From Cunninghamella blakesleeana (lineage: Eukaryota; Mucoromycota; Mucoromycetes; Mucorales; Cunninghamellaceae), in contig JAFCIZ010000006.1 of NCBI GenBank assembly GCA_017871115.1, positions 3,472,001-3,536,000 on the forward strand: 64,000 nt of DNA, written 5' to 3'. The translations under genes and the position numbers were made by a program. Of the stretch, positions 1 through 11,846 are shown in pieces. The notes beneath the pieces are model-generated. The model had not been told where the DNA came from and ran no database searches. It saw only the letters and a list, made by a program, of their open reading frames with translations. Numbering within the stretch: position 1 is the stretch's first letter; every line of letters starts with the position of its first letter.

Positions 1-1029
1 AGATATAACTTCACATTGGCCCACCTCTGCTATAAATCACATTCCTTTAAAATTAGCTTTAACTCCCAATGTCAAGTCAAGGCTACTCAAAAATGGCCCT
101 AATATAAAGAAAAAGATTCCTTCTAACTGGTTGGTTAAAAATTTTAATGATCCAAGTTTCAAAAAATATAAAGTATACAAAGAAATAATATCCCTAGTAA
201 TGTTTGATTATCTAAAACCTCTCCCACAACTAAGCTCCTACATTTTTAACCCTCGGATAAATCCCAATAATGGGAAGGAAACAGATATAATTAATCACTG
301 GTACTTAAGTTCAGACAAAAAGAAGCCTATACTAGTATGTCATGCCTCTCCTAATGTATTACGTCGCTTTTGGAGAAATAAAGATCCTCCAATATTTGCC
401 TTTAAACACCCCCCTTTGTCTCAAATACCAGCCTGCAACTTAGGAAAAAAAGATTGGATGCTTTTCTGGCAATTACAAATTCCCCATAAAGCCATAGAAG
501 TTTGGTGGAGGATATTAATCAATAAATTACCAACAAGGTCAAGATTACATCACATATCCCCCATGAAGTATCAAACGTCCATATGCGCGTTTTGCCAAGA
601 ACACGAAAGTGAGGAACACTTTATAATGTCATGTAAACCAAAAAAAGAATTCTGGAAAGCTATAATGTTTCGAAATAATATTCCTCAAGAAAGATTTAAA
701 AATATATGGCCAATAATATCTTTCAACAGGAATACAAAACCCAAGAAAGATTCATTAATTCTAATAGGTAACATTATTAATACAATTTGGCAACACCATT
801 GGAATTCTATATTTGAAGAAAGAATGTGGAGAACAGATTGGGCTTTAACAACCTGGTTACTTTTTAATACTCATAATAGCAATAGTTTAGATATCAAATA
901 ATTTAATTCATTAAAAAAAAAAAAATAGAAGAGTTTCCTAAAGTTTGAATAATTTAGTTTAGTATATTTAATGATAATATAATGCATTTGAATAAAGTTT
1001 GCCTTTTAATACAAAAAAAAAAAAAAAAA
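1..1029 (+). mobile_element. 3' end of a LINE (non-LTR) retrotransposon, 5' part outside window
   Basis: One reading frame is open from base 2 to the stop at 899-901, so the coding part continues upstream of the window. The last third carries the zinc-ribbon found at the C-terminus of many LINE reverse transcriptases: C-x2-C-x7-H-x4-C (CAFC, then H and C at about 590-632), preceded by a P-x-K/R-x5-WW-x7-LPT-like stretch typical of the zf-RVT region. After the stop comes a short 3' UTR and an A17 run (1013-1029), as expected of a target-primed insertion. No in-frame stop is seen in the visible part, so this copy may be young, although the RT core cannot be inspected. Confidence 0.75.
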
Positions 1030-1037
1030 TATATCTT

Positions 1038-1700
1038 CCAAAGAATACAGATATAATTATTATGGAGTTAAAAACAGGACACCTTTATTTCTACAAAGCA
1101 TCATTTTAAAATTATGGAATGCTAATATACCACCTAATGCAAGAACAGTATGATACAAGATCATAACAAAAAAGATACCCACTGGAATGGCTATACATAG
1201 AATCAAACCTGAAGTTTTTCCTTTATGCATATTATGCAATGAATCAGAAGATATTACTCACTTTTTCTTCACATGCAATTTTAAAAAGCGTATATGGAAT
1301 TATATACTATCCATCTATTTCCCGCTTTTCTTGTTTAAAGAGATTCCTTTTGAAGATTTTGTAATATATTTAAAACCTATCGAAAAATCTCAACTAGAAC
1401 CAAGATCCTTCACCTTATGTGGTATCATCCTATATAATATTTGGCTTTCACATTGGCAACTAAGATTCCAATCCACTCCCTTTTCCTCCTCCAATATCAT
1501 TAAAAAGATAATTCAGTCCATAGCAACATTTATATGTCCTTATGAAAAATTTTAAACACATTAATATATATATATAAATTTATAATATATAGTAATAGAA
1601 TTAGAATTAGATATACATTAAGCCTATTGTCATTAATTCACTAAAAATATAAATACGACCCTTGTTTTATACACTTGAATAAAGGTTAACCAAAAGTTTT
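1038..1700 (+). mobile_element. Decayed 3' fragment of a second LINE copy
   Basis: Starting just after the poly(A) of the first element, the frame ending at 1555 encodes a second zf-RVT-type ribbon with the same spacing (C-x2-C-x7-H-x4-C; CILC then H and C, about 1216-1272). An in-frame TGA near 1151 breaks the upstream part, so it is a pseudogene. The 3' flank at 1675-1684 has TTGAATAAAG, also present at 988-997 in the first element, which suggests the same or a sister family. Confidence 0.65.
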
Positions 1701-1787
1701 ACAATATTTTCTTTGTATTTCTTAACTTTTTATATAATTCTAATTTGATAAATTCAACACAATACCTTAAAAACTAGAACTAAACGG

Positions 1788-2340
1788 ATGACCCTAACAG
1801 CTATTCAGAATCGAGTAAGTCATTTGATCCACATCGATATAAGGGATATTATTAAGAAAACCAGAAGCTATTACAAGGAATTATATAGCACAGAGAATGT
1901 TAATATTGTTGCTATTAATGCTCTAACCAATAGTATACCTGAAAATATTAAGTTATCTTTTCAAGGTCAAAATCTTTTAACTGCTGATATTATACAAGGG
2001 GAGGGTCTTAATTTAATTGAGTTCTGGATCAGGTTTAAATTTTAAGTTTTTTCGCTTGTGATTGATGTGTTGGTAAATGGGTTAAGGGGCCATTCACAGA
2101 AACTTAGAGAAACATTGTTATATCAGGTGCTGATTGAAGTTTGCGCTGATGATGAAAAGCAAAGTCTAGAGCATTGTCTTGATAATAATATTAGAGGAAT
2201 GTCTGAAGATGTAACTTTGAAGAATTCAAAAATGATATAAGGTTATATATTGATAGATTGAAAAGAACGACTTTTGAAGAAGCAATAAGAACAAAGTAAG
2301 GTGAGTCTGTTGGACTTGTTAATTGGGAATCATTATTTCC
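1788..2340 (+). mobile_element. LINE-like endonuclease/RT linker fragment plus degraded downstream frames
   Basis: The ORF 1788-2045 encodes an N-x-V-x-H...YYKELYS...LTNSIP...LLTADI pattern. This resembles the stretch between endonuclease and reverse transcriptase in LINE ORF2. It then loses the frame. A further short frame (2058-2240) and the continuation to about 2340 contain several stops and are not recognised. I read the whole as one more truncated retroelement remnant. The family assignment is inference from a short segment. Confidence 0.4.
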
Positions 2341-2909
2341 ATTTTCTTAAATAATAATAAAAAAAGACTAATAAAATCAAAATTTTATACAAAAAAAAAG
2401 ATCAAAATATACTTTGGTCAGAAGTTTTGTTACTATTTTACACGTTATTAAAATATTTAATAATAAAATCGACATCACTTCATAATTTGCTGCCCTGAAA
2501 AATTATTGTTTTGGTCCTAGGTAATCTCTAGAAATAAATTCAGGCACAAATTGAACAGCCATGTGTCGATGTATAGATATGATCTACCTATAAAAAATTA
2601 TGATCATGAATTCATTACTGCGCCAGTATACTTGACTAATAGGTAATGTATAACTTTCTAATATTATAGTTTATTTTTGCACAATAAGTAATGTTGACCA
2701 CCATCAAATTGAAAAGGAGAACGTGTACTTGTGCCTTTGGTCTTATTTTTGTGTAACTACAATTTCCCTAAAGCTTGATAAAAATACAAAATTATATTTA
2801 TTTCCAAATAAAACAAATCCTTTTTTCTTTTCTTTTTTAACAGACTACAATACAATACATACAAAACATTTTCATTAAATTATTCAATCTTGCTTAAAAT
2901 TTTATAATA

Positions 2910-3191
2910 ATGAGCCAAGGAAAGGAAAGGAAGATTATCGTTGCAATTAATTATGATGGATGTGATATTGATGAAGCATTAGAAATGATCGCTGAATATA
3001 CAGATATAAAAAAAGTGAATACTCATAACGTAGATGAAAGTAAAAATTATATTGATTTAAGACACGTTGACGATGAAACTTGGGAAGATATCGTTAGCGA
3101 TCTTTGTGGGGGGATACTTAGTAGTTCTGGTTTATTTTTTGAAAAGTATGATGATTGGCGCTTATGCTCTTTACCGCTAGGTTGGAATTAA
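2910..3191 (+). CDS. Unrecognised small acidic protein, 93 aa
   Basis: Single-exon ORF with an ATG in a purine-rich context (ATAATGAG). The predicted protein is acidic, soluble, and has no signal peptide or membrane segment. It shows an alternating hydrophobic/acidic N-terminal half (IIVAINYDG, then DEALEMIAEYTD) and a Trp/Cys-containing C-terminus. I do not recognise the family. Codon use is ordinary for the window and composition is not low-complexity, which argues for a real gene. Proximity to LINE debris means an element-derived frame cannot be excluded. Confidence 0.4.
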   Translation: MSQGKERKIIVAINYDGCDIDEALEMIAEYTDIKKVNTHNVDESKNYIDLRHVDDETWEDIVSDLCGGILSSSGLFFEKYDDWRLCSLPLGWN

Positions 3192-3561
3192 TAATAAAAT
3201 ACCTTTTTCTATTAAAACCTTAAGGATCGAAAATATAAATTTTATTTCACTATAAAATTACTAGTCTAATTTAACGAAGTGTGTTAGTAGTGGGGATATT
3301 GATTGATAATATTATATAAATAATAAGAGAGTTTGCATATTTTAAATTGGTAGTTATTTAATGTTAATACATATGACTATCACCGTTTCATTACTTGTGC
3401 CCAGGGCACCAACTCATATAATTAGAGAAAATATACTGGCATTAAAAAAATAAAAATTAAGCAGCATATTAAATTGGGCTGGAAATAAATATTTTTTTTT
3501 CTCCTTTTTAATAAAATAAAAAAATAATCCATATCTACTAATATTGCTTATTTATTTCGTA

Positions 3562-4035
3562 ATGAGACCAAATCAAAAAAATAAAGATAATTACATACGT
3601 GGACATAGACGGGAATCTGTACTTCTTACAGAATCAGAATTGCAAGATTTAAGAGGTAAATTAAAAGATTTAATTAACATAAAGTATTAAAAGGAAAATG
3701 TGTAAAAACAAAAACAACAGAACTTTTAATATAAAATTCTACTTACAGCAAGACAAAGAACATTCGAAGGGGCATATTGGAGAACATCATTAGCAGCTTT
3801 TTCTACTGGCCTTTTGATTTTAAAAGTATTCACCCGTGAGTTTTATAAGATAGGGATAACTTTTTTTGTATTTGGATTAGCATTGCTAGCAATCGCATTA
3901 TGGAGAAGAAGAACAGCTGGTGATGTTTTTGATTTAAGTATTCCATTTAGGACAAGTGGTAATTGGGTTATATTGACAACTATAGTCACTCTAGCATCCT
4001 ATATAGTATTATTTATTCTCCTTTTAAACTTGTAA
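3562..4035 (+). CDS. DUF202 (YidH-like) small membrane protein, 126 aa
   Basis: Two exons, 3562-3655 and 3749-4035, joined in phase 1 (AAGAG|gtaaat ... cttacag|CA) to give the RARQRTFEGAYWRT signature of DUF202 proteins. Three hydrophobic segments follow: about residues 47-62, 66-84 and 103-125, with a WRRR positive patch after the second. The family is found in bacteria and fungi, where it often lies in vacuolar or plasma membranes. Its biochemical role is not established. Length is typical. There is no obvious functional link with the neighbouring hydrolase. Confidence 0.8.
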
Positions 4036-4687
4036 ATACAATGACAGTATAACAACAATAATAGTAATAATTAGTATATAATCAATAATTTAAATAATAA
4101 TATCCAAGATGATCAATATCAATTTTGATGAGATTAATCTTTTTAATATAAATATCTAATAATAAAAAAATAAGTGTTAAACTTTATTTGATCAATTTTG
4201 TTATATTACTATTAAAAAAGCTATAATCATTGTAATTTAATGTACTCATCTCCATTATTTTTTCTATTCTGATACTACCTTCCGTGTTATATTGAGTTTA
4301 TTGAATGAATTTTAAGCTAAAAACTAGTTCATGCTTCATTAATTTTCCTAACTCTTATATTACTTGATTATTATCTTCTATAATAAATTATCATTTTAAG
4401 TATTAGTGGATACTATAATGCATGACATTATTATGTTTTCATTCAAAACAGATTTATAGTTAGTTTTTTTATCGTTTTCTTAGGAAATGGATACTTGTTT
4501 ATTTTTTTTACACTCTTTTAAAGTTTTTACAAGCATTTTTTGGGTGTATTTATCCGGGTAACCCACATGCTTAGCATTTCCCTAGTTTTATGTCCAATAA
4601 TTACTATATATGGTAATGTTTTTTCTTCCAAATATTTTTATTTTATTTTTTATTTCGCTTACTTTTCTTAATCATTCAGTACTAGCA

Positions 4688-5756
4688 ATGCTTTCTAGGA
4701 AGTTACTATGGAAGACTACCATTAATTATTCAAAAATGCGAATAAAAACTAATTCTTTTTCCACCATGGCTACTGTTACTCTAATTGCCACTGGTGTGCC
4801 TACCTTTTTATATGTGTATAAAGTATATATATAGGTGATATATTATTTCTTTTCCCTGATACTCTACTAATGTTATTTTAAATATTACTATCAATGTCAT
4901 GAATTTACCAAAGTGTATGATGTTAGTTGCATTCCAAAACAAGCTTATTTATATGGGATATTTACCTCCAGGATCTCGCCATATGAAGCAGCCTTTACAA
5001 AACATACCTTCTTCACTTGATATAAAAGAGAAAGTCATTATTACATCTGATCATGTTCAATTACATGGTTATATAGCTAAGAATAAAAAGGCAAATAAAA
5101 GTGGGCCAACTTTAATATATTTTCAAGGAAATGCGGGTAATATGCACGATCGTTTTGGTGTTTTTAAAGTTATGCTAGATGCAGTTCCTGACATGACCAT
5201 CATTGCTATTGGATATCGGCAATATGGAAATAGTCTAGGAGGTACTGCCAATGAAATTGGGTTACAAAAAGATGCACAGGCTATTTTTAAATATACACTG
5301 TCAACCATTGAGAACGATGACCAGTTTATATATTTTTATGGCCATTCACTTGGTGGAGCGGTTGCGATCGATTTGGCGGCCAACTTGGTTGAACATAATA
5401 ACCATAGGAAGGTAAAAGGTATTATCCTTGAAAATACATTCTCAAGTATTTATGATATGGTATGTTCTTTGTATCCAAAATACACACCATACCCATGGAT
5501 TGCTAAATATTGCCTATGGAACCATTGGCCAACTAATGTTAATCTAACAAAATTATCCCCAGCTACTCGTTTACTGTTTTTATCGTCTAGTAATGATGAA
5601 ATCGTGCCGTCTTCTCACATGCAGCAGTTATATGAAATCGCTAAAACAAAATCATTTGTTACAACATTCATACATTTCCGAAAATCATTACATATGGATA
5701 TTTTTTTAAAGGAAAAAAAACTATATCAAAAAGCTTTGAATAACTTTATTATTTAA
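4688..5756 (+). CDS. ABHD13/Bem46-type alpha/beta hydrolase, membrane-anchored, 325 aa
   Basis: Exons 4688-4822 and 4914-5756; the donor is AAA|gtatat and the acceptor ccaaag|TGT. An N-terminal hydrophobic helix (about residues 18-37) is followed by the family FQNKLIY...LPPGSR stretch. The nucleophile elbow is GHSLGG, with catalytic Ser about residue 152. The acid is the Asp in SSNDEIVPSSH and the His lies in KSLHMD near the C-terminus, so the triad is complete. Bem46/ABHD13 proteins are ER or plasma-membrane serine hydrolases linked to polarity and protein depalmitoylation; the substrate here is unknown. An upstream in-frame ATG at 4610 would add a second hydrophobic stretch; I prefer 4688 because the length then matches the family. 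The stop lies only 9 bp from that of the convergent neighbour. Confidence 0.88.
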
Positions 5757-5765
5757 TATGTATAT

Positions 5766-6461
5766 TTAAAGCTTTGCTTTAGGCATTGTTTTTGAATAAA
5801 TAAAATTGTTTTCAAAAAGAATATTTTCTATTTCATAAAGCACAGATTCATCTTCAATAGTAGCAGGTATTTTAACCTCTTTCCCATCTACCATATCTCT
5901 TATACAGCGGCGTAAGACCTTGCCACTTCTTGTTTTTGGTAATCGTGGTGCTATAACTGCTTTTTCAAAACATGCTATCGCACCAAGGTCATTACGTGTT
6001 AATTTAATAAGTTCGGGAAGTACTGTTTTGTTAAATTCTTGCTGAGTAAGATGAATATCATGTTTCAATACTATTACACCTAATGGTACATGACCTTTCA
6101 ATTTATCTGGGAGAGGAATAACGCAGCATTCCACTACGTATGGATGTGATAGTATAATTTGTTCAATAGATCCTAATAAATTTTCAAATAGTTAATAAAA
6201 TATTTTTGTTTTGTTATTTTTATTTATATTAATAATTTAATACATACCTGTTGAAAGTCGATGACCTATTATTCAAATTAAGTAAATGCATAAAATTTTG
6301 ATTTATATTTAATTTACATAAAATAAAAGAGCATAAAAAAATATATACATTATTATTTTACCTGCAACATTAATGATATCATCTGTTCTTGACATAACAT
6401 GCACATAACTTTAAAAACCAAAAAATAAATCATTAGATATTTTATGAGCTTGTATACACAC

Positions 6462-6492
<31 letters not shown>

Positions 6493-8573
6493 CTACGAGT
6501 GTTTATATTTATCAATCTTACCCTTCTTCATCAATCATGCCAGCATCTTTTTTGGTAATATATATATGTGTATATGTATATAAATGTAAAAGAAAAAGTG
6601 AAATTAAAGCCTTGCTATATGCCATAAAATAATTAGCATTACAATTTTTTTTATTATATTACCGCCTGTATCATAGTAATTCGGATATTTGGTAAAGTAA
6701 GTGGATCCATAACCATCGTCATTCTTCCAAAGTGTTGGAAAAGAGGCAGGTGGTAAGGGTAGTTTTAAAACAATATTTCCAAAAGTATTAGGTTCTTTAG
6801 CTTCTTCATTAGTATCCTCTAGTAATATTTTTACAGTTGATCCAGGTATCTGTTTTCCAGCTGATCCAAATTTCACTTTTTCTGTTTTTCCAGTACCAAG
6901 GCTTGTTGATGTGATTGGAAACCCAGTTTCTGTCTTTATAATAAATAAATATGTAAATATGTAAATAGATGGATAAATGGATGATGGGCGAATAAATAAA
7001 AATTGGATCGTTAAAAAAGAATATTTTAGAAACAAAACTATAACTTTACCTGCCAGTAATTATCAATAACATAGCAATTTGGGCCAACTATATTTTGGCA
7101 CCAATTTAAAGTTTCTGGGTCGCTACGCTCTCTACAAATGATTGTAATAAAAATAGAAGTATATTTATATGAGTATATATATATATATATATATATATAC
7201 GCTTTCATATTACCCAGCAACAAAAATAGCTTTAAGGTGATCCAATGAATATTTTTTGGCTAGATCACCATTGATATCTTCACGGCGCATAGCTCTAAGA
7301 GCAGTAGGAGCAGTAAACATGACTTTGACTTTATATTCAGATAAAATACGCCAAAAGGCCCCAGCATCGGGTGTTAAAACTGGCTTTCCTTCGTATAGAA
7401 TTGATGTAGCTCCTTTTAACATAGGACCATATACTGTGTAACTATTTTGTTATGATGTTGTAATAAATATAAATATAAATATAAACATATGTAAAAAAAG
7501 TGCATATCTTTATTTATATCCATATTTAAAATTATTAATTTTTAATATTACCTATGACCAACAGCCCACCCAATATCACTTGCAGTAAACATACATTCAG
7601 ATTCACCAACATTAAATATATAATCCATCGACCAACGTAATGCAACTGCATGACCTCCGTTTGTTCTAATAATCCCTTTAGGAGTTGATGTACTTCCACT
7701 AGTATATAAAAGATATAAAGGGTCTTCGGATTTCATTTCGGTACAATGAATAACTTGGTTACCATTTTTTCTAATACGGTCCATCTCGATATGATAATCT
7801 CTATCTCCTTTGATTGTATCAAGTGGCACAATCAATTTATTAGGTCGTTGTAAAATAATCTTTATGGGAACTGTGTGTTTTGATAAGCTTAAGGCGCTTT
7901 CCAGCAATGCTACAAATAAAACATGAAAGTATATTGAGATGTTTAAGTATTGAAATTACATGTTTTTATATATATATTGTGAGTATTATTACGTTTGTAA
8001 GGGATAACACCTTTAGGTTCAATACCACAACTAGCAGTTATAATCACTTTTGGAGAGCAATCATCTATACGTTTTGAGAGTTCTTTAGGGGCAAATCCAC
8101 CTATATATATATAAATTAAAAAATGAATATATATTTATAAAACATGTAATAATAATAATGATAATAATAATAATACCAAAAACAACACTATGGATAGCAC
8201 CTATTCTTGAACAAGCTAATAAAGCAAAGACAGCTTCTGGAACCATAGGCATATAAATAAGGACAGTGTCGCCTTTACGCACTTTATGGGATACTAAGAC
8301 ACCAGCTAGCGTTTGAACTTCTTCTAATAACTCTGCGTACGTATATTTCCTTTTAGCAGGTTCCATAGCAGAATCCCAGCATAAAGCAATTCTATCAGGA
8401 TGATTTGCAGCGTGCCTATCTACAGCATTATAACACGTATTTAAGGTACCACCAGGAAACCAGACGTAAGGATTGAATTTATTTGTTGGGTTGTGGCCAA
8501 TAACTTCTTTAGGAGGTTTTATCCAATCAATATTTTTGGCTGCTTTCGCCCATAGTTCAGTGTCAATATCCAT
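5766..8573 (-). CDS. ACSS3-type short-chain acyl-CoA (propionyl/acetyl-CoA) synthetase, 646 aa, C-terminal AKL
   Basis: Ten exons on the minus strand: 8573-8177, 8100-7993, 7909-7552, 7441-7214, 7131-7050, 6933-6663, 6546-6522, 6408-6362, 6265-6248, 6172-5766. All phases are consistent. The enzyme forms acyl-AMP and then acyl-CoA from a short-chain acid, ATP and CoA. Visible signatures are the N-terminal WFPGGTLNTCYNAVDRH region, the P-loop-like YTSGSTSTPKG, YEGKPVLTPDAG, the hinge DDIINVAGHR and the catalytic lysine in PKTRSGK. Overall similarity is to ACSS3/PrpE rather than classical Acs. The protein ends in K-A-K-L: AKL is a canonical PTS1, so peroxisomal import is predicted, whereas animal ACSS3 is mitochondrial. 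Introns 6-9 isolate exons of 25, 47 and 18 nt. The first ATG of the longer frame (8612) was rejected because it adds a stretch outside family homology. Confidence 0.93.
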
Positions 8574-9073
8574 GGAAAAGCTATTTATTACGAACAAATA
8601 AATAAAGCACAAAAAGAAAAAAAGAAGTGAAAAATAAAAAAAAAGTCCCCTGAATTTTTATTTTTTCGTTCAAGCGTGGGAAATCTTGTTTGTATAAAGA
8701 AATATAATACTTTTTTTTTTTAAAAAAAAAACATTTTCAGAGTAGTTTGATCAAGCACAGTATGTGCGTGGAAAAGCTGAAACAGGTTTGAAAAAGGGAA
8801 GACTGAGCAAATTATTAAAAAAAACCGTGTTTTATTGTGATGGTAAAAATATATTTTTTGTAGTAAGGGTGTAAAAGATCATTTGTAAAATAGCCATTTA
8901 TTCTGTTATAACAAAATATATAATATTAATACCTTTTGATTTATATTACGTATCGAAAAGAAATCGATTTATTAATATTATGTGTTGATAGATATATAAC
9001 AGTTAAAGGTTAGTGTTTTCTTTAAAATACTGAAATTAAAGGATATTTAAACTCGACAAAGATTCCTTTTTTG

Positions 9074-10004
9074 TTATTTGTAAAAACGAAGGTAGGGTAA
9101 AAGTCCTTCCAGAAGTTTGCCTATTTATTTGAGATTGAGCTTTTAATATACATACATATATACGTGCTTACGTGAGAATGTATTTATATAATACCAAATA
9201 TTTAATATATATTATAACATTATATGTAAAAATTACCATGATGTTGCAAAGGGGGCTTCTTTTTTAAAGTTTTTATCACAGACGCCAGAGGACTGGTAGC
9301 CAGTAAACAGTTCTCAAATGCTTTATCTTTTTACAAAAAAAAAAAAAAAAAATATTATTTCAATTATATTTATATATAAAAATATACTCTTATTTATTTA
9401 TATTACGATAAGCGGCCAATCGTTTATCCCTATCTTTAATATCAGCAATGTCACCTAAGGTCAGTGGTTTATAACCATTTTCTTTAAACTTGTATTGATC
9501 AAGTAATTGGTGGGATGGAGAATTGAAAGAATGACTTTTTTTTTTGAATATTATTGGTCTTGTTGTTTCAATAGGTACAGCAGGTAGGGGTTTGTCAATT
9601 TCTGTTAAATGCTGTTGATATTTGACTAGAAAAGGGGCACTATAACGAGAATATGTTATATTTCTTAGCTGGTCAGTTTTTATATTTAGAGATTTAGATC
9701 GTTTACAGCTATACATGGTCAAATACGTCGATCCTTTTTTCTCTTTTATTTTTCGGTTGATATATAAAGAAGGTGATTGTGATACTGCCTTTTTATTATT
9801 CGTTTTGGTATTTAGAATATAATCGTTGTATAACGTCTTATCTGTAAGTTCGGCAAAGTCAAAACTATGAGGTTTATGTATCCAATCTTTATTAAAAAAA
9901 TGTACGATAGGTGTAGTAATCAATAATATTAGTATTGTTCAAAAATATCAAGTTCTTTAATATTTACCTGGCTCATGTGTAAATATAGTTCCTGAAAGAG
10001 ACAT
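9074..10004 (-). CDS. Unrecognised basic protein, 217 aa, four exons
   Basis: Exons 10004-9968, 9886-9407, 9326-9237 and 9120-9074. The frame of exon 2 runs on to a stop at 9390, but a gtaata donor at 9406 joins in phase 1 to a coding-like exon after an acceptor at 9327. This gives DKRLAAYHKAFENCLLATS; a further gtaatt donor leads to the last exon (HHGKLLEGLLPYLRFYK and stop). The C-terminal 60 residues look like a compact helical domain; the middle is Lys/Ser-rich and probably disordered, with a PLPAVP element. No signal peptide or transmembrane segment. Family not recognised. The extended model is better supported than the truncated one because the two extra exons keep frame and amphipathic character. 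Confidence 0.6.
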
Positions 10005-10246
10005 TTTTAAGAAAAAAAGAAAAAAATATCGTCCGAAAAAATTAGGGACTATAAAAAAGAAACTAATATAAACAAATAGGTATAGTGAACTATAGGATCA
10101 AAAATCAAAATAAAAGATAAAGCATACTTTTTGTTTATAATTTATTATTGGCAAAATAAAAAACGGACCCCCCCTTTTTTTTTACTTTATTAAAATGATC
10201 TTTTTATCAGTTTTATTATTACATTTAAAAGACTAGCAAGAGTTGA

Positions 10247-11846
10247 CTATTTTGGTTGAGGTTTTCCTTTTTTAAAATCAGCAACTACTTCTTCATAAAA
10301 CGCATCGTCAAGATAGGTATGAGCAGCAGTGATTGATAAACATTTGGAAGCATCTATAGTCAATTTATGCGCTTTTTCTGTTCCAGCTGCAGCAGCGAAC
10401 TCCTTTGTATGATTAGTAGCAGTAGTGTCAATACCATAAGCAGGATGGATAGAAGGAACTGCATAGCTAAAGTTACCCATATCTGTAGAAGCACCAATGA
10501 TTTGTTCCTCCTCAACACGTGAGAGATATTTTATACCTTGTTCTTCCATTAATACCTTATAATATTCAGCAAGTGGTGTATTCATAAACACATCTATGTA
10601 TAATAATGGTAGTTATAATTTTTTTTATTAAAAATGAAAAACATCATATTGAAATATATAGTATATATTACCTTCAACAGGGCCGTCAGGTCCCCAAGAC
10701 ATCTTATAAGTACAACCAGTTGCTTTTGCTGCTGCTTTAAAACATTTTTCCATTTTTGGTTTTAATGCTGCCAATTGATCTCTTGTTAACGATCTAGCAT
10801 AAAATTTGGCCGAGGAGTAATCGGGGATTACATTAGCCTATGTATGATTAAATAAAAAAATGAAATTTATTAATTAGTGAATACATATAAAATAGAATAT
10901 TATCACTTACAGCTTTACCGCCATCTGTTATAATACCGTGCATTCTAATAAATACGTTTATAAATTATAAATATATACATAAATAGGCAAATAATTAACG
11001 TATACATTGCAAATTTATATACTATTTTTATAGTATTTTTACCTGTTGGAAGGAATAATTTGTTGTCTTAACATAGCAATATTATCAAAGCCTTGCATAA
11101 TAGCATCTACTGCATTAATTCCTTCCCAAGGAGCCATACCAGCATGTGATGATTTACCAAAAAATTCTACAATTAAGGTATCTAAGGCTAGCATTCTAAC
11201 ATATAAACTGTTTGCAGCAAAAGGATGTAACATCATAGCAACATCAACGCGCTTGTTAACTTCTCCCGAATTCACAAAAGTGATTTTACCAGAAGTTGAT
11301 TCTTCGGCAGGTGTTCCAAATAATACAACAGTTCCCTTTAATAAATTTTTCTGTAATGTTTCTTTAATAGCCATTGCGCATGCTATTCCAGCAATAGCAA
11401 TAAGGTTATGTCCACACCCATGTCCAACTCTATTATTATTAAGTATTTTATAATTAATGAAGTTAAATATTAAAACATGCCTTTTTTTATATTATATTTA
11501 CCCAGGTAAAGCATCATATTCACTACAGAAGCCAATTCTTCGACCCTCGCCATTGGAGTATTCTGCAATAAAGGCAGTTTTCATTCCTGCAGCTTCGCGG
11601 GTAACTTTAAAACCTTGACTTTCAAGATATTCTGTTAAAAGTTGGTATGCATGAAATTCATGATTACCAAGTTCAGGATCATCATGAATCTTCAATATTA
11701 TTATTAATAAATATAAAATAAGAAAACAAAAAAATATACTTTTACATTGCTGTTTTATTTATTACTTTTAAACTAATTTCGCGAAGTTTAGGATTGAGTT
11801 CATCAATAGTTTGGATAATAGTGTCTTTAATAATAGCTGGTACCAT
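10247..11846 (-). CDS. M20 family amidohydrolase/peptidase (ACY1L2/PM20D2-like), 400 aa
   Basis: Exons 11846-11766, 11689-11502, 11429-11043, 10944-10911, 10837-10672 and 10593-10247; phases agree throughout. This is a metal-dependent hydrolase of N-acyl or peptide bonds. Signatures in order: IHDDPELGNHEFHA near residue 28, the metal-binding LPGVGHGCGHN, the catalytic Glu in GTPAEES, and the dimerisation-domain SSHAGMAPWEG. The C-terminal half carries GCTYKMSWG and a terminal AAAHTY-type metal-ligand region. These features place it in the M20D branch, related to aminoacylase-1-like 2, which acts on dipeptides or acyl-amino acids in the cytosol. No signal peptide. Exon 4 is only 34 nt. Substrate unknown. 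Confidence 0.9.

Noticed and set aside
4610..4687. Upstream in-frame ATG that would extend the alpha/beta hydrolase
   Set aside because: Adds a second hydrophobic stretch with no family match; length from 4688 already equals the family norm.
9390..9406. Stop at 9390 as the end of the 217-aa gene
   Set aside because: A good donor precedes it and two downstream exons keep phase with gene-like residues.
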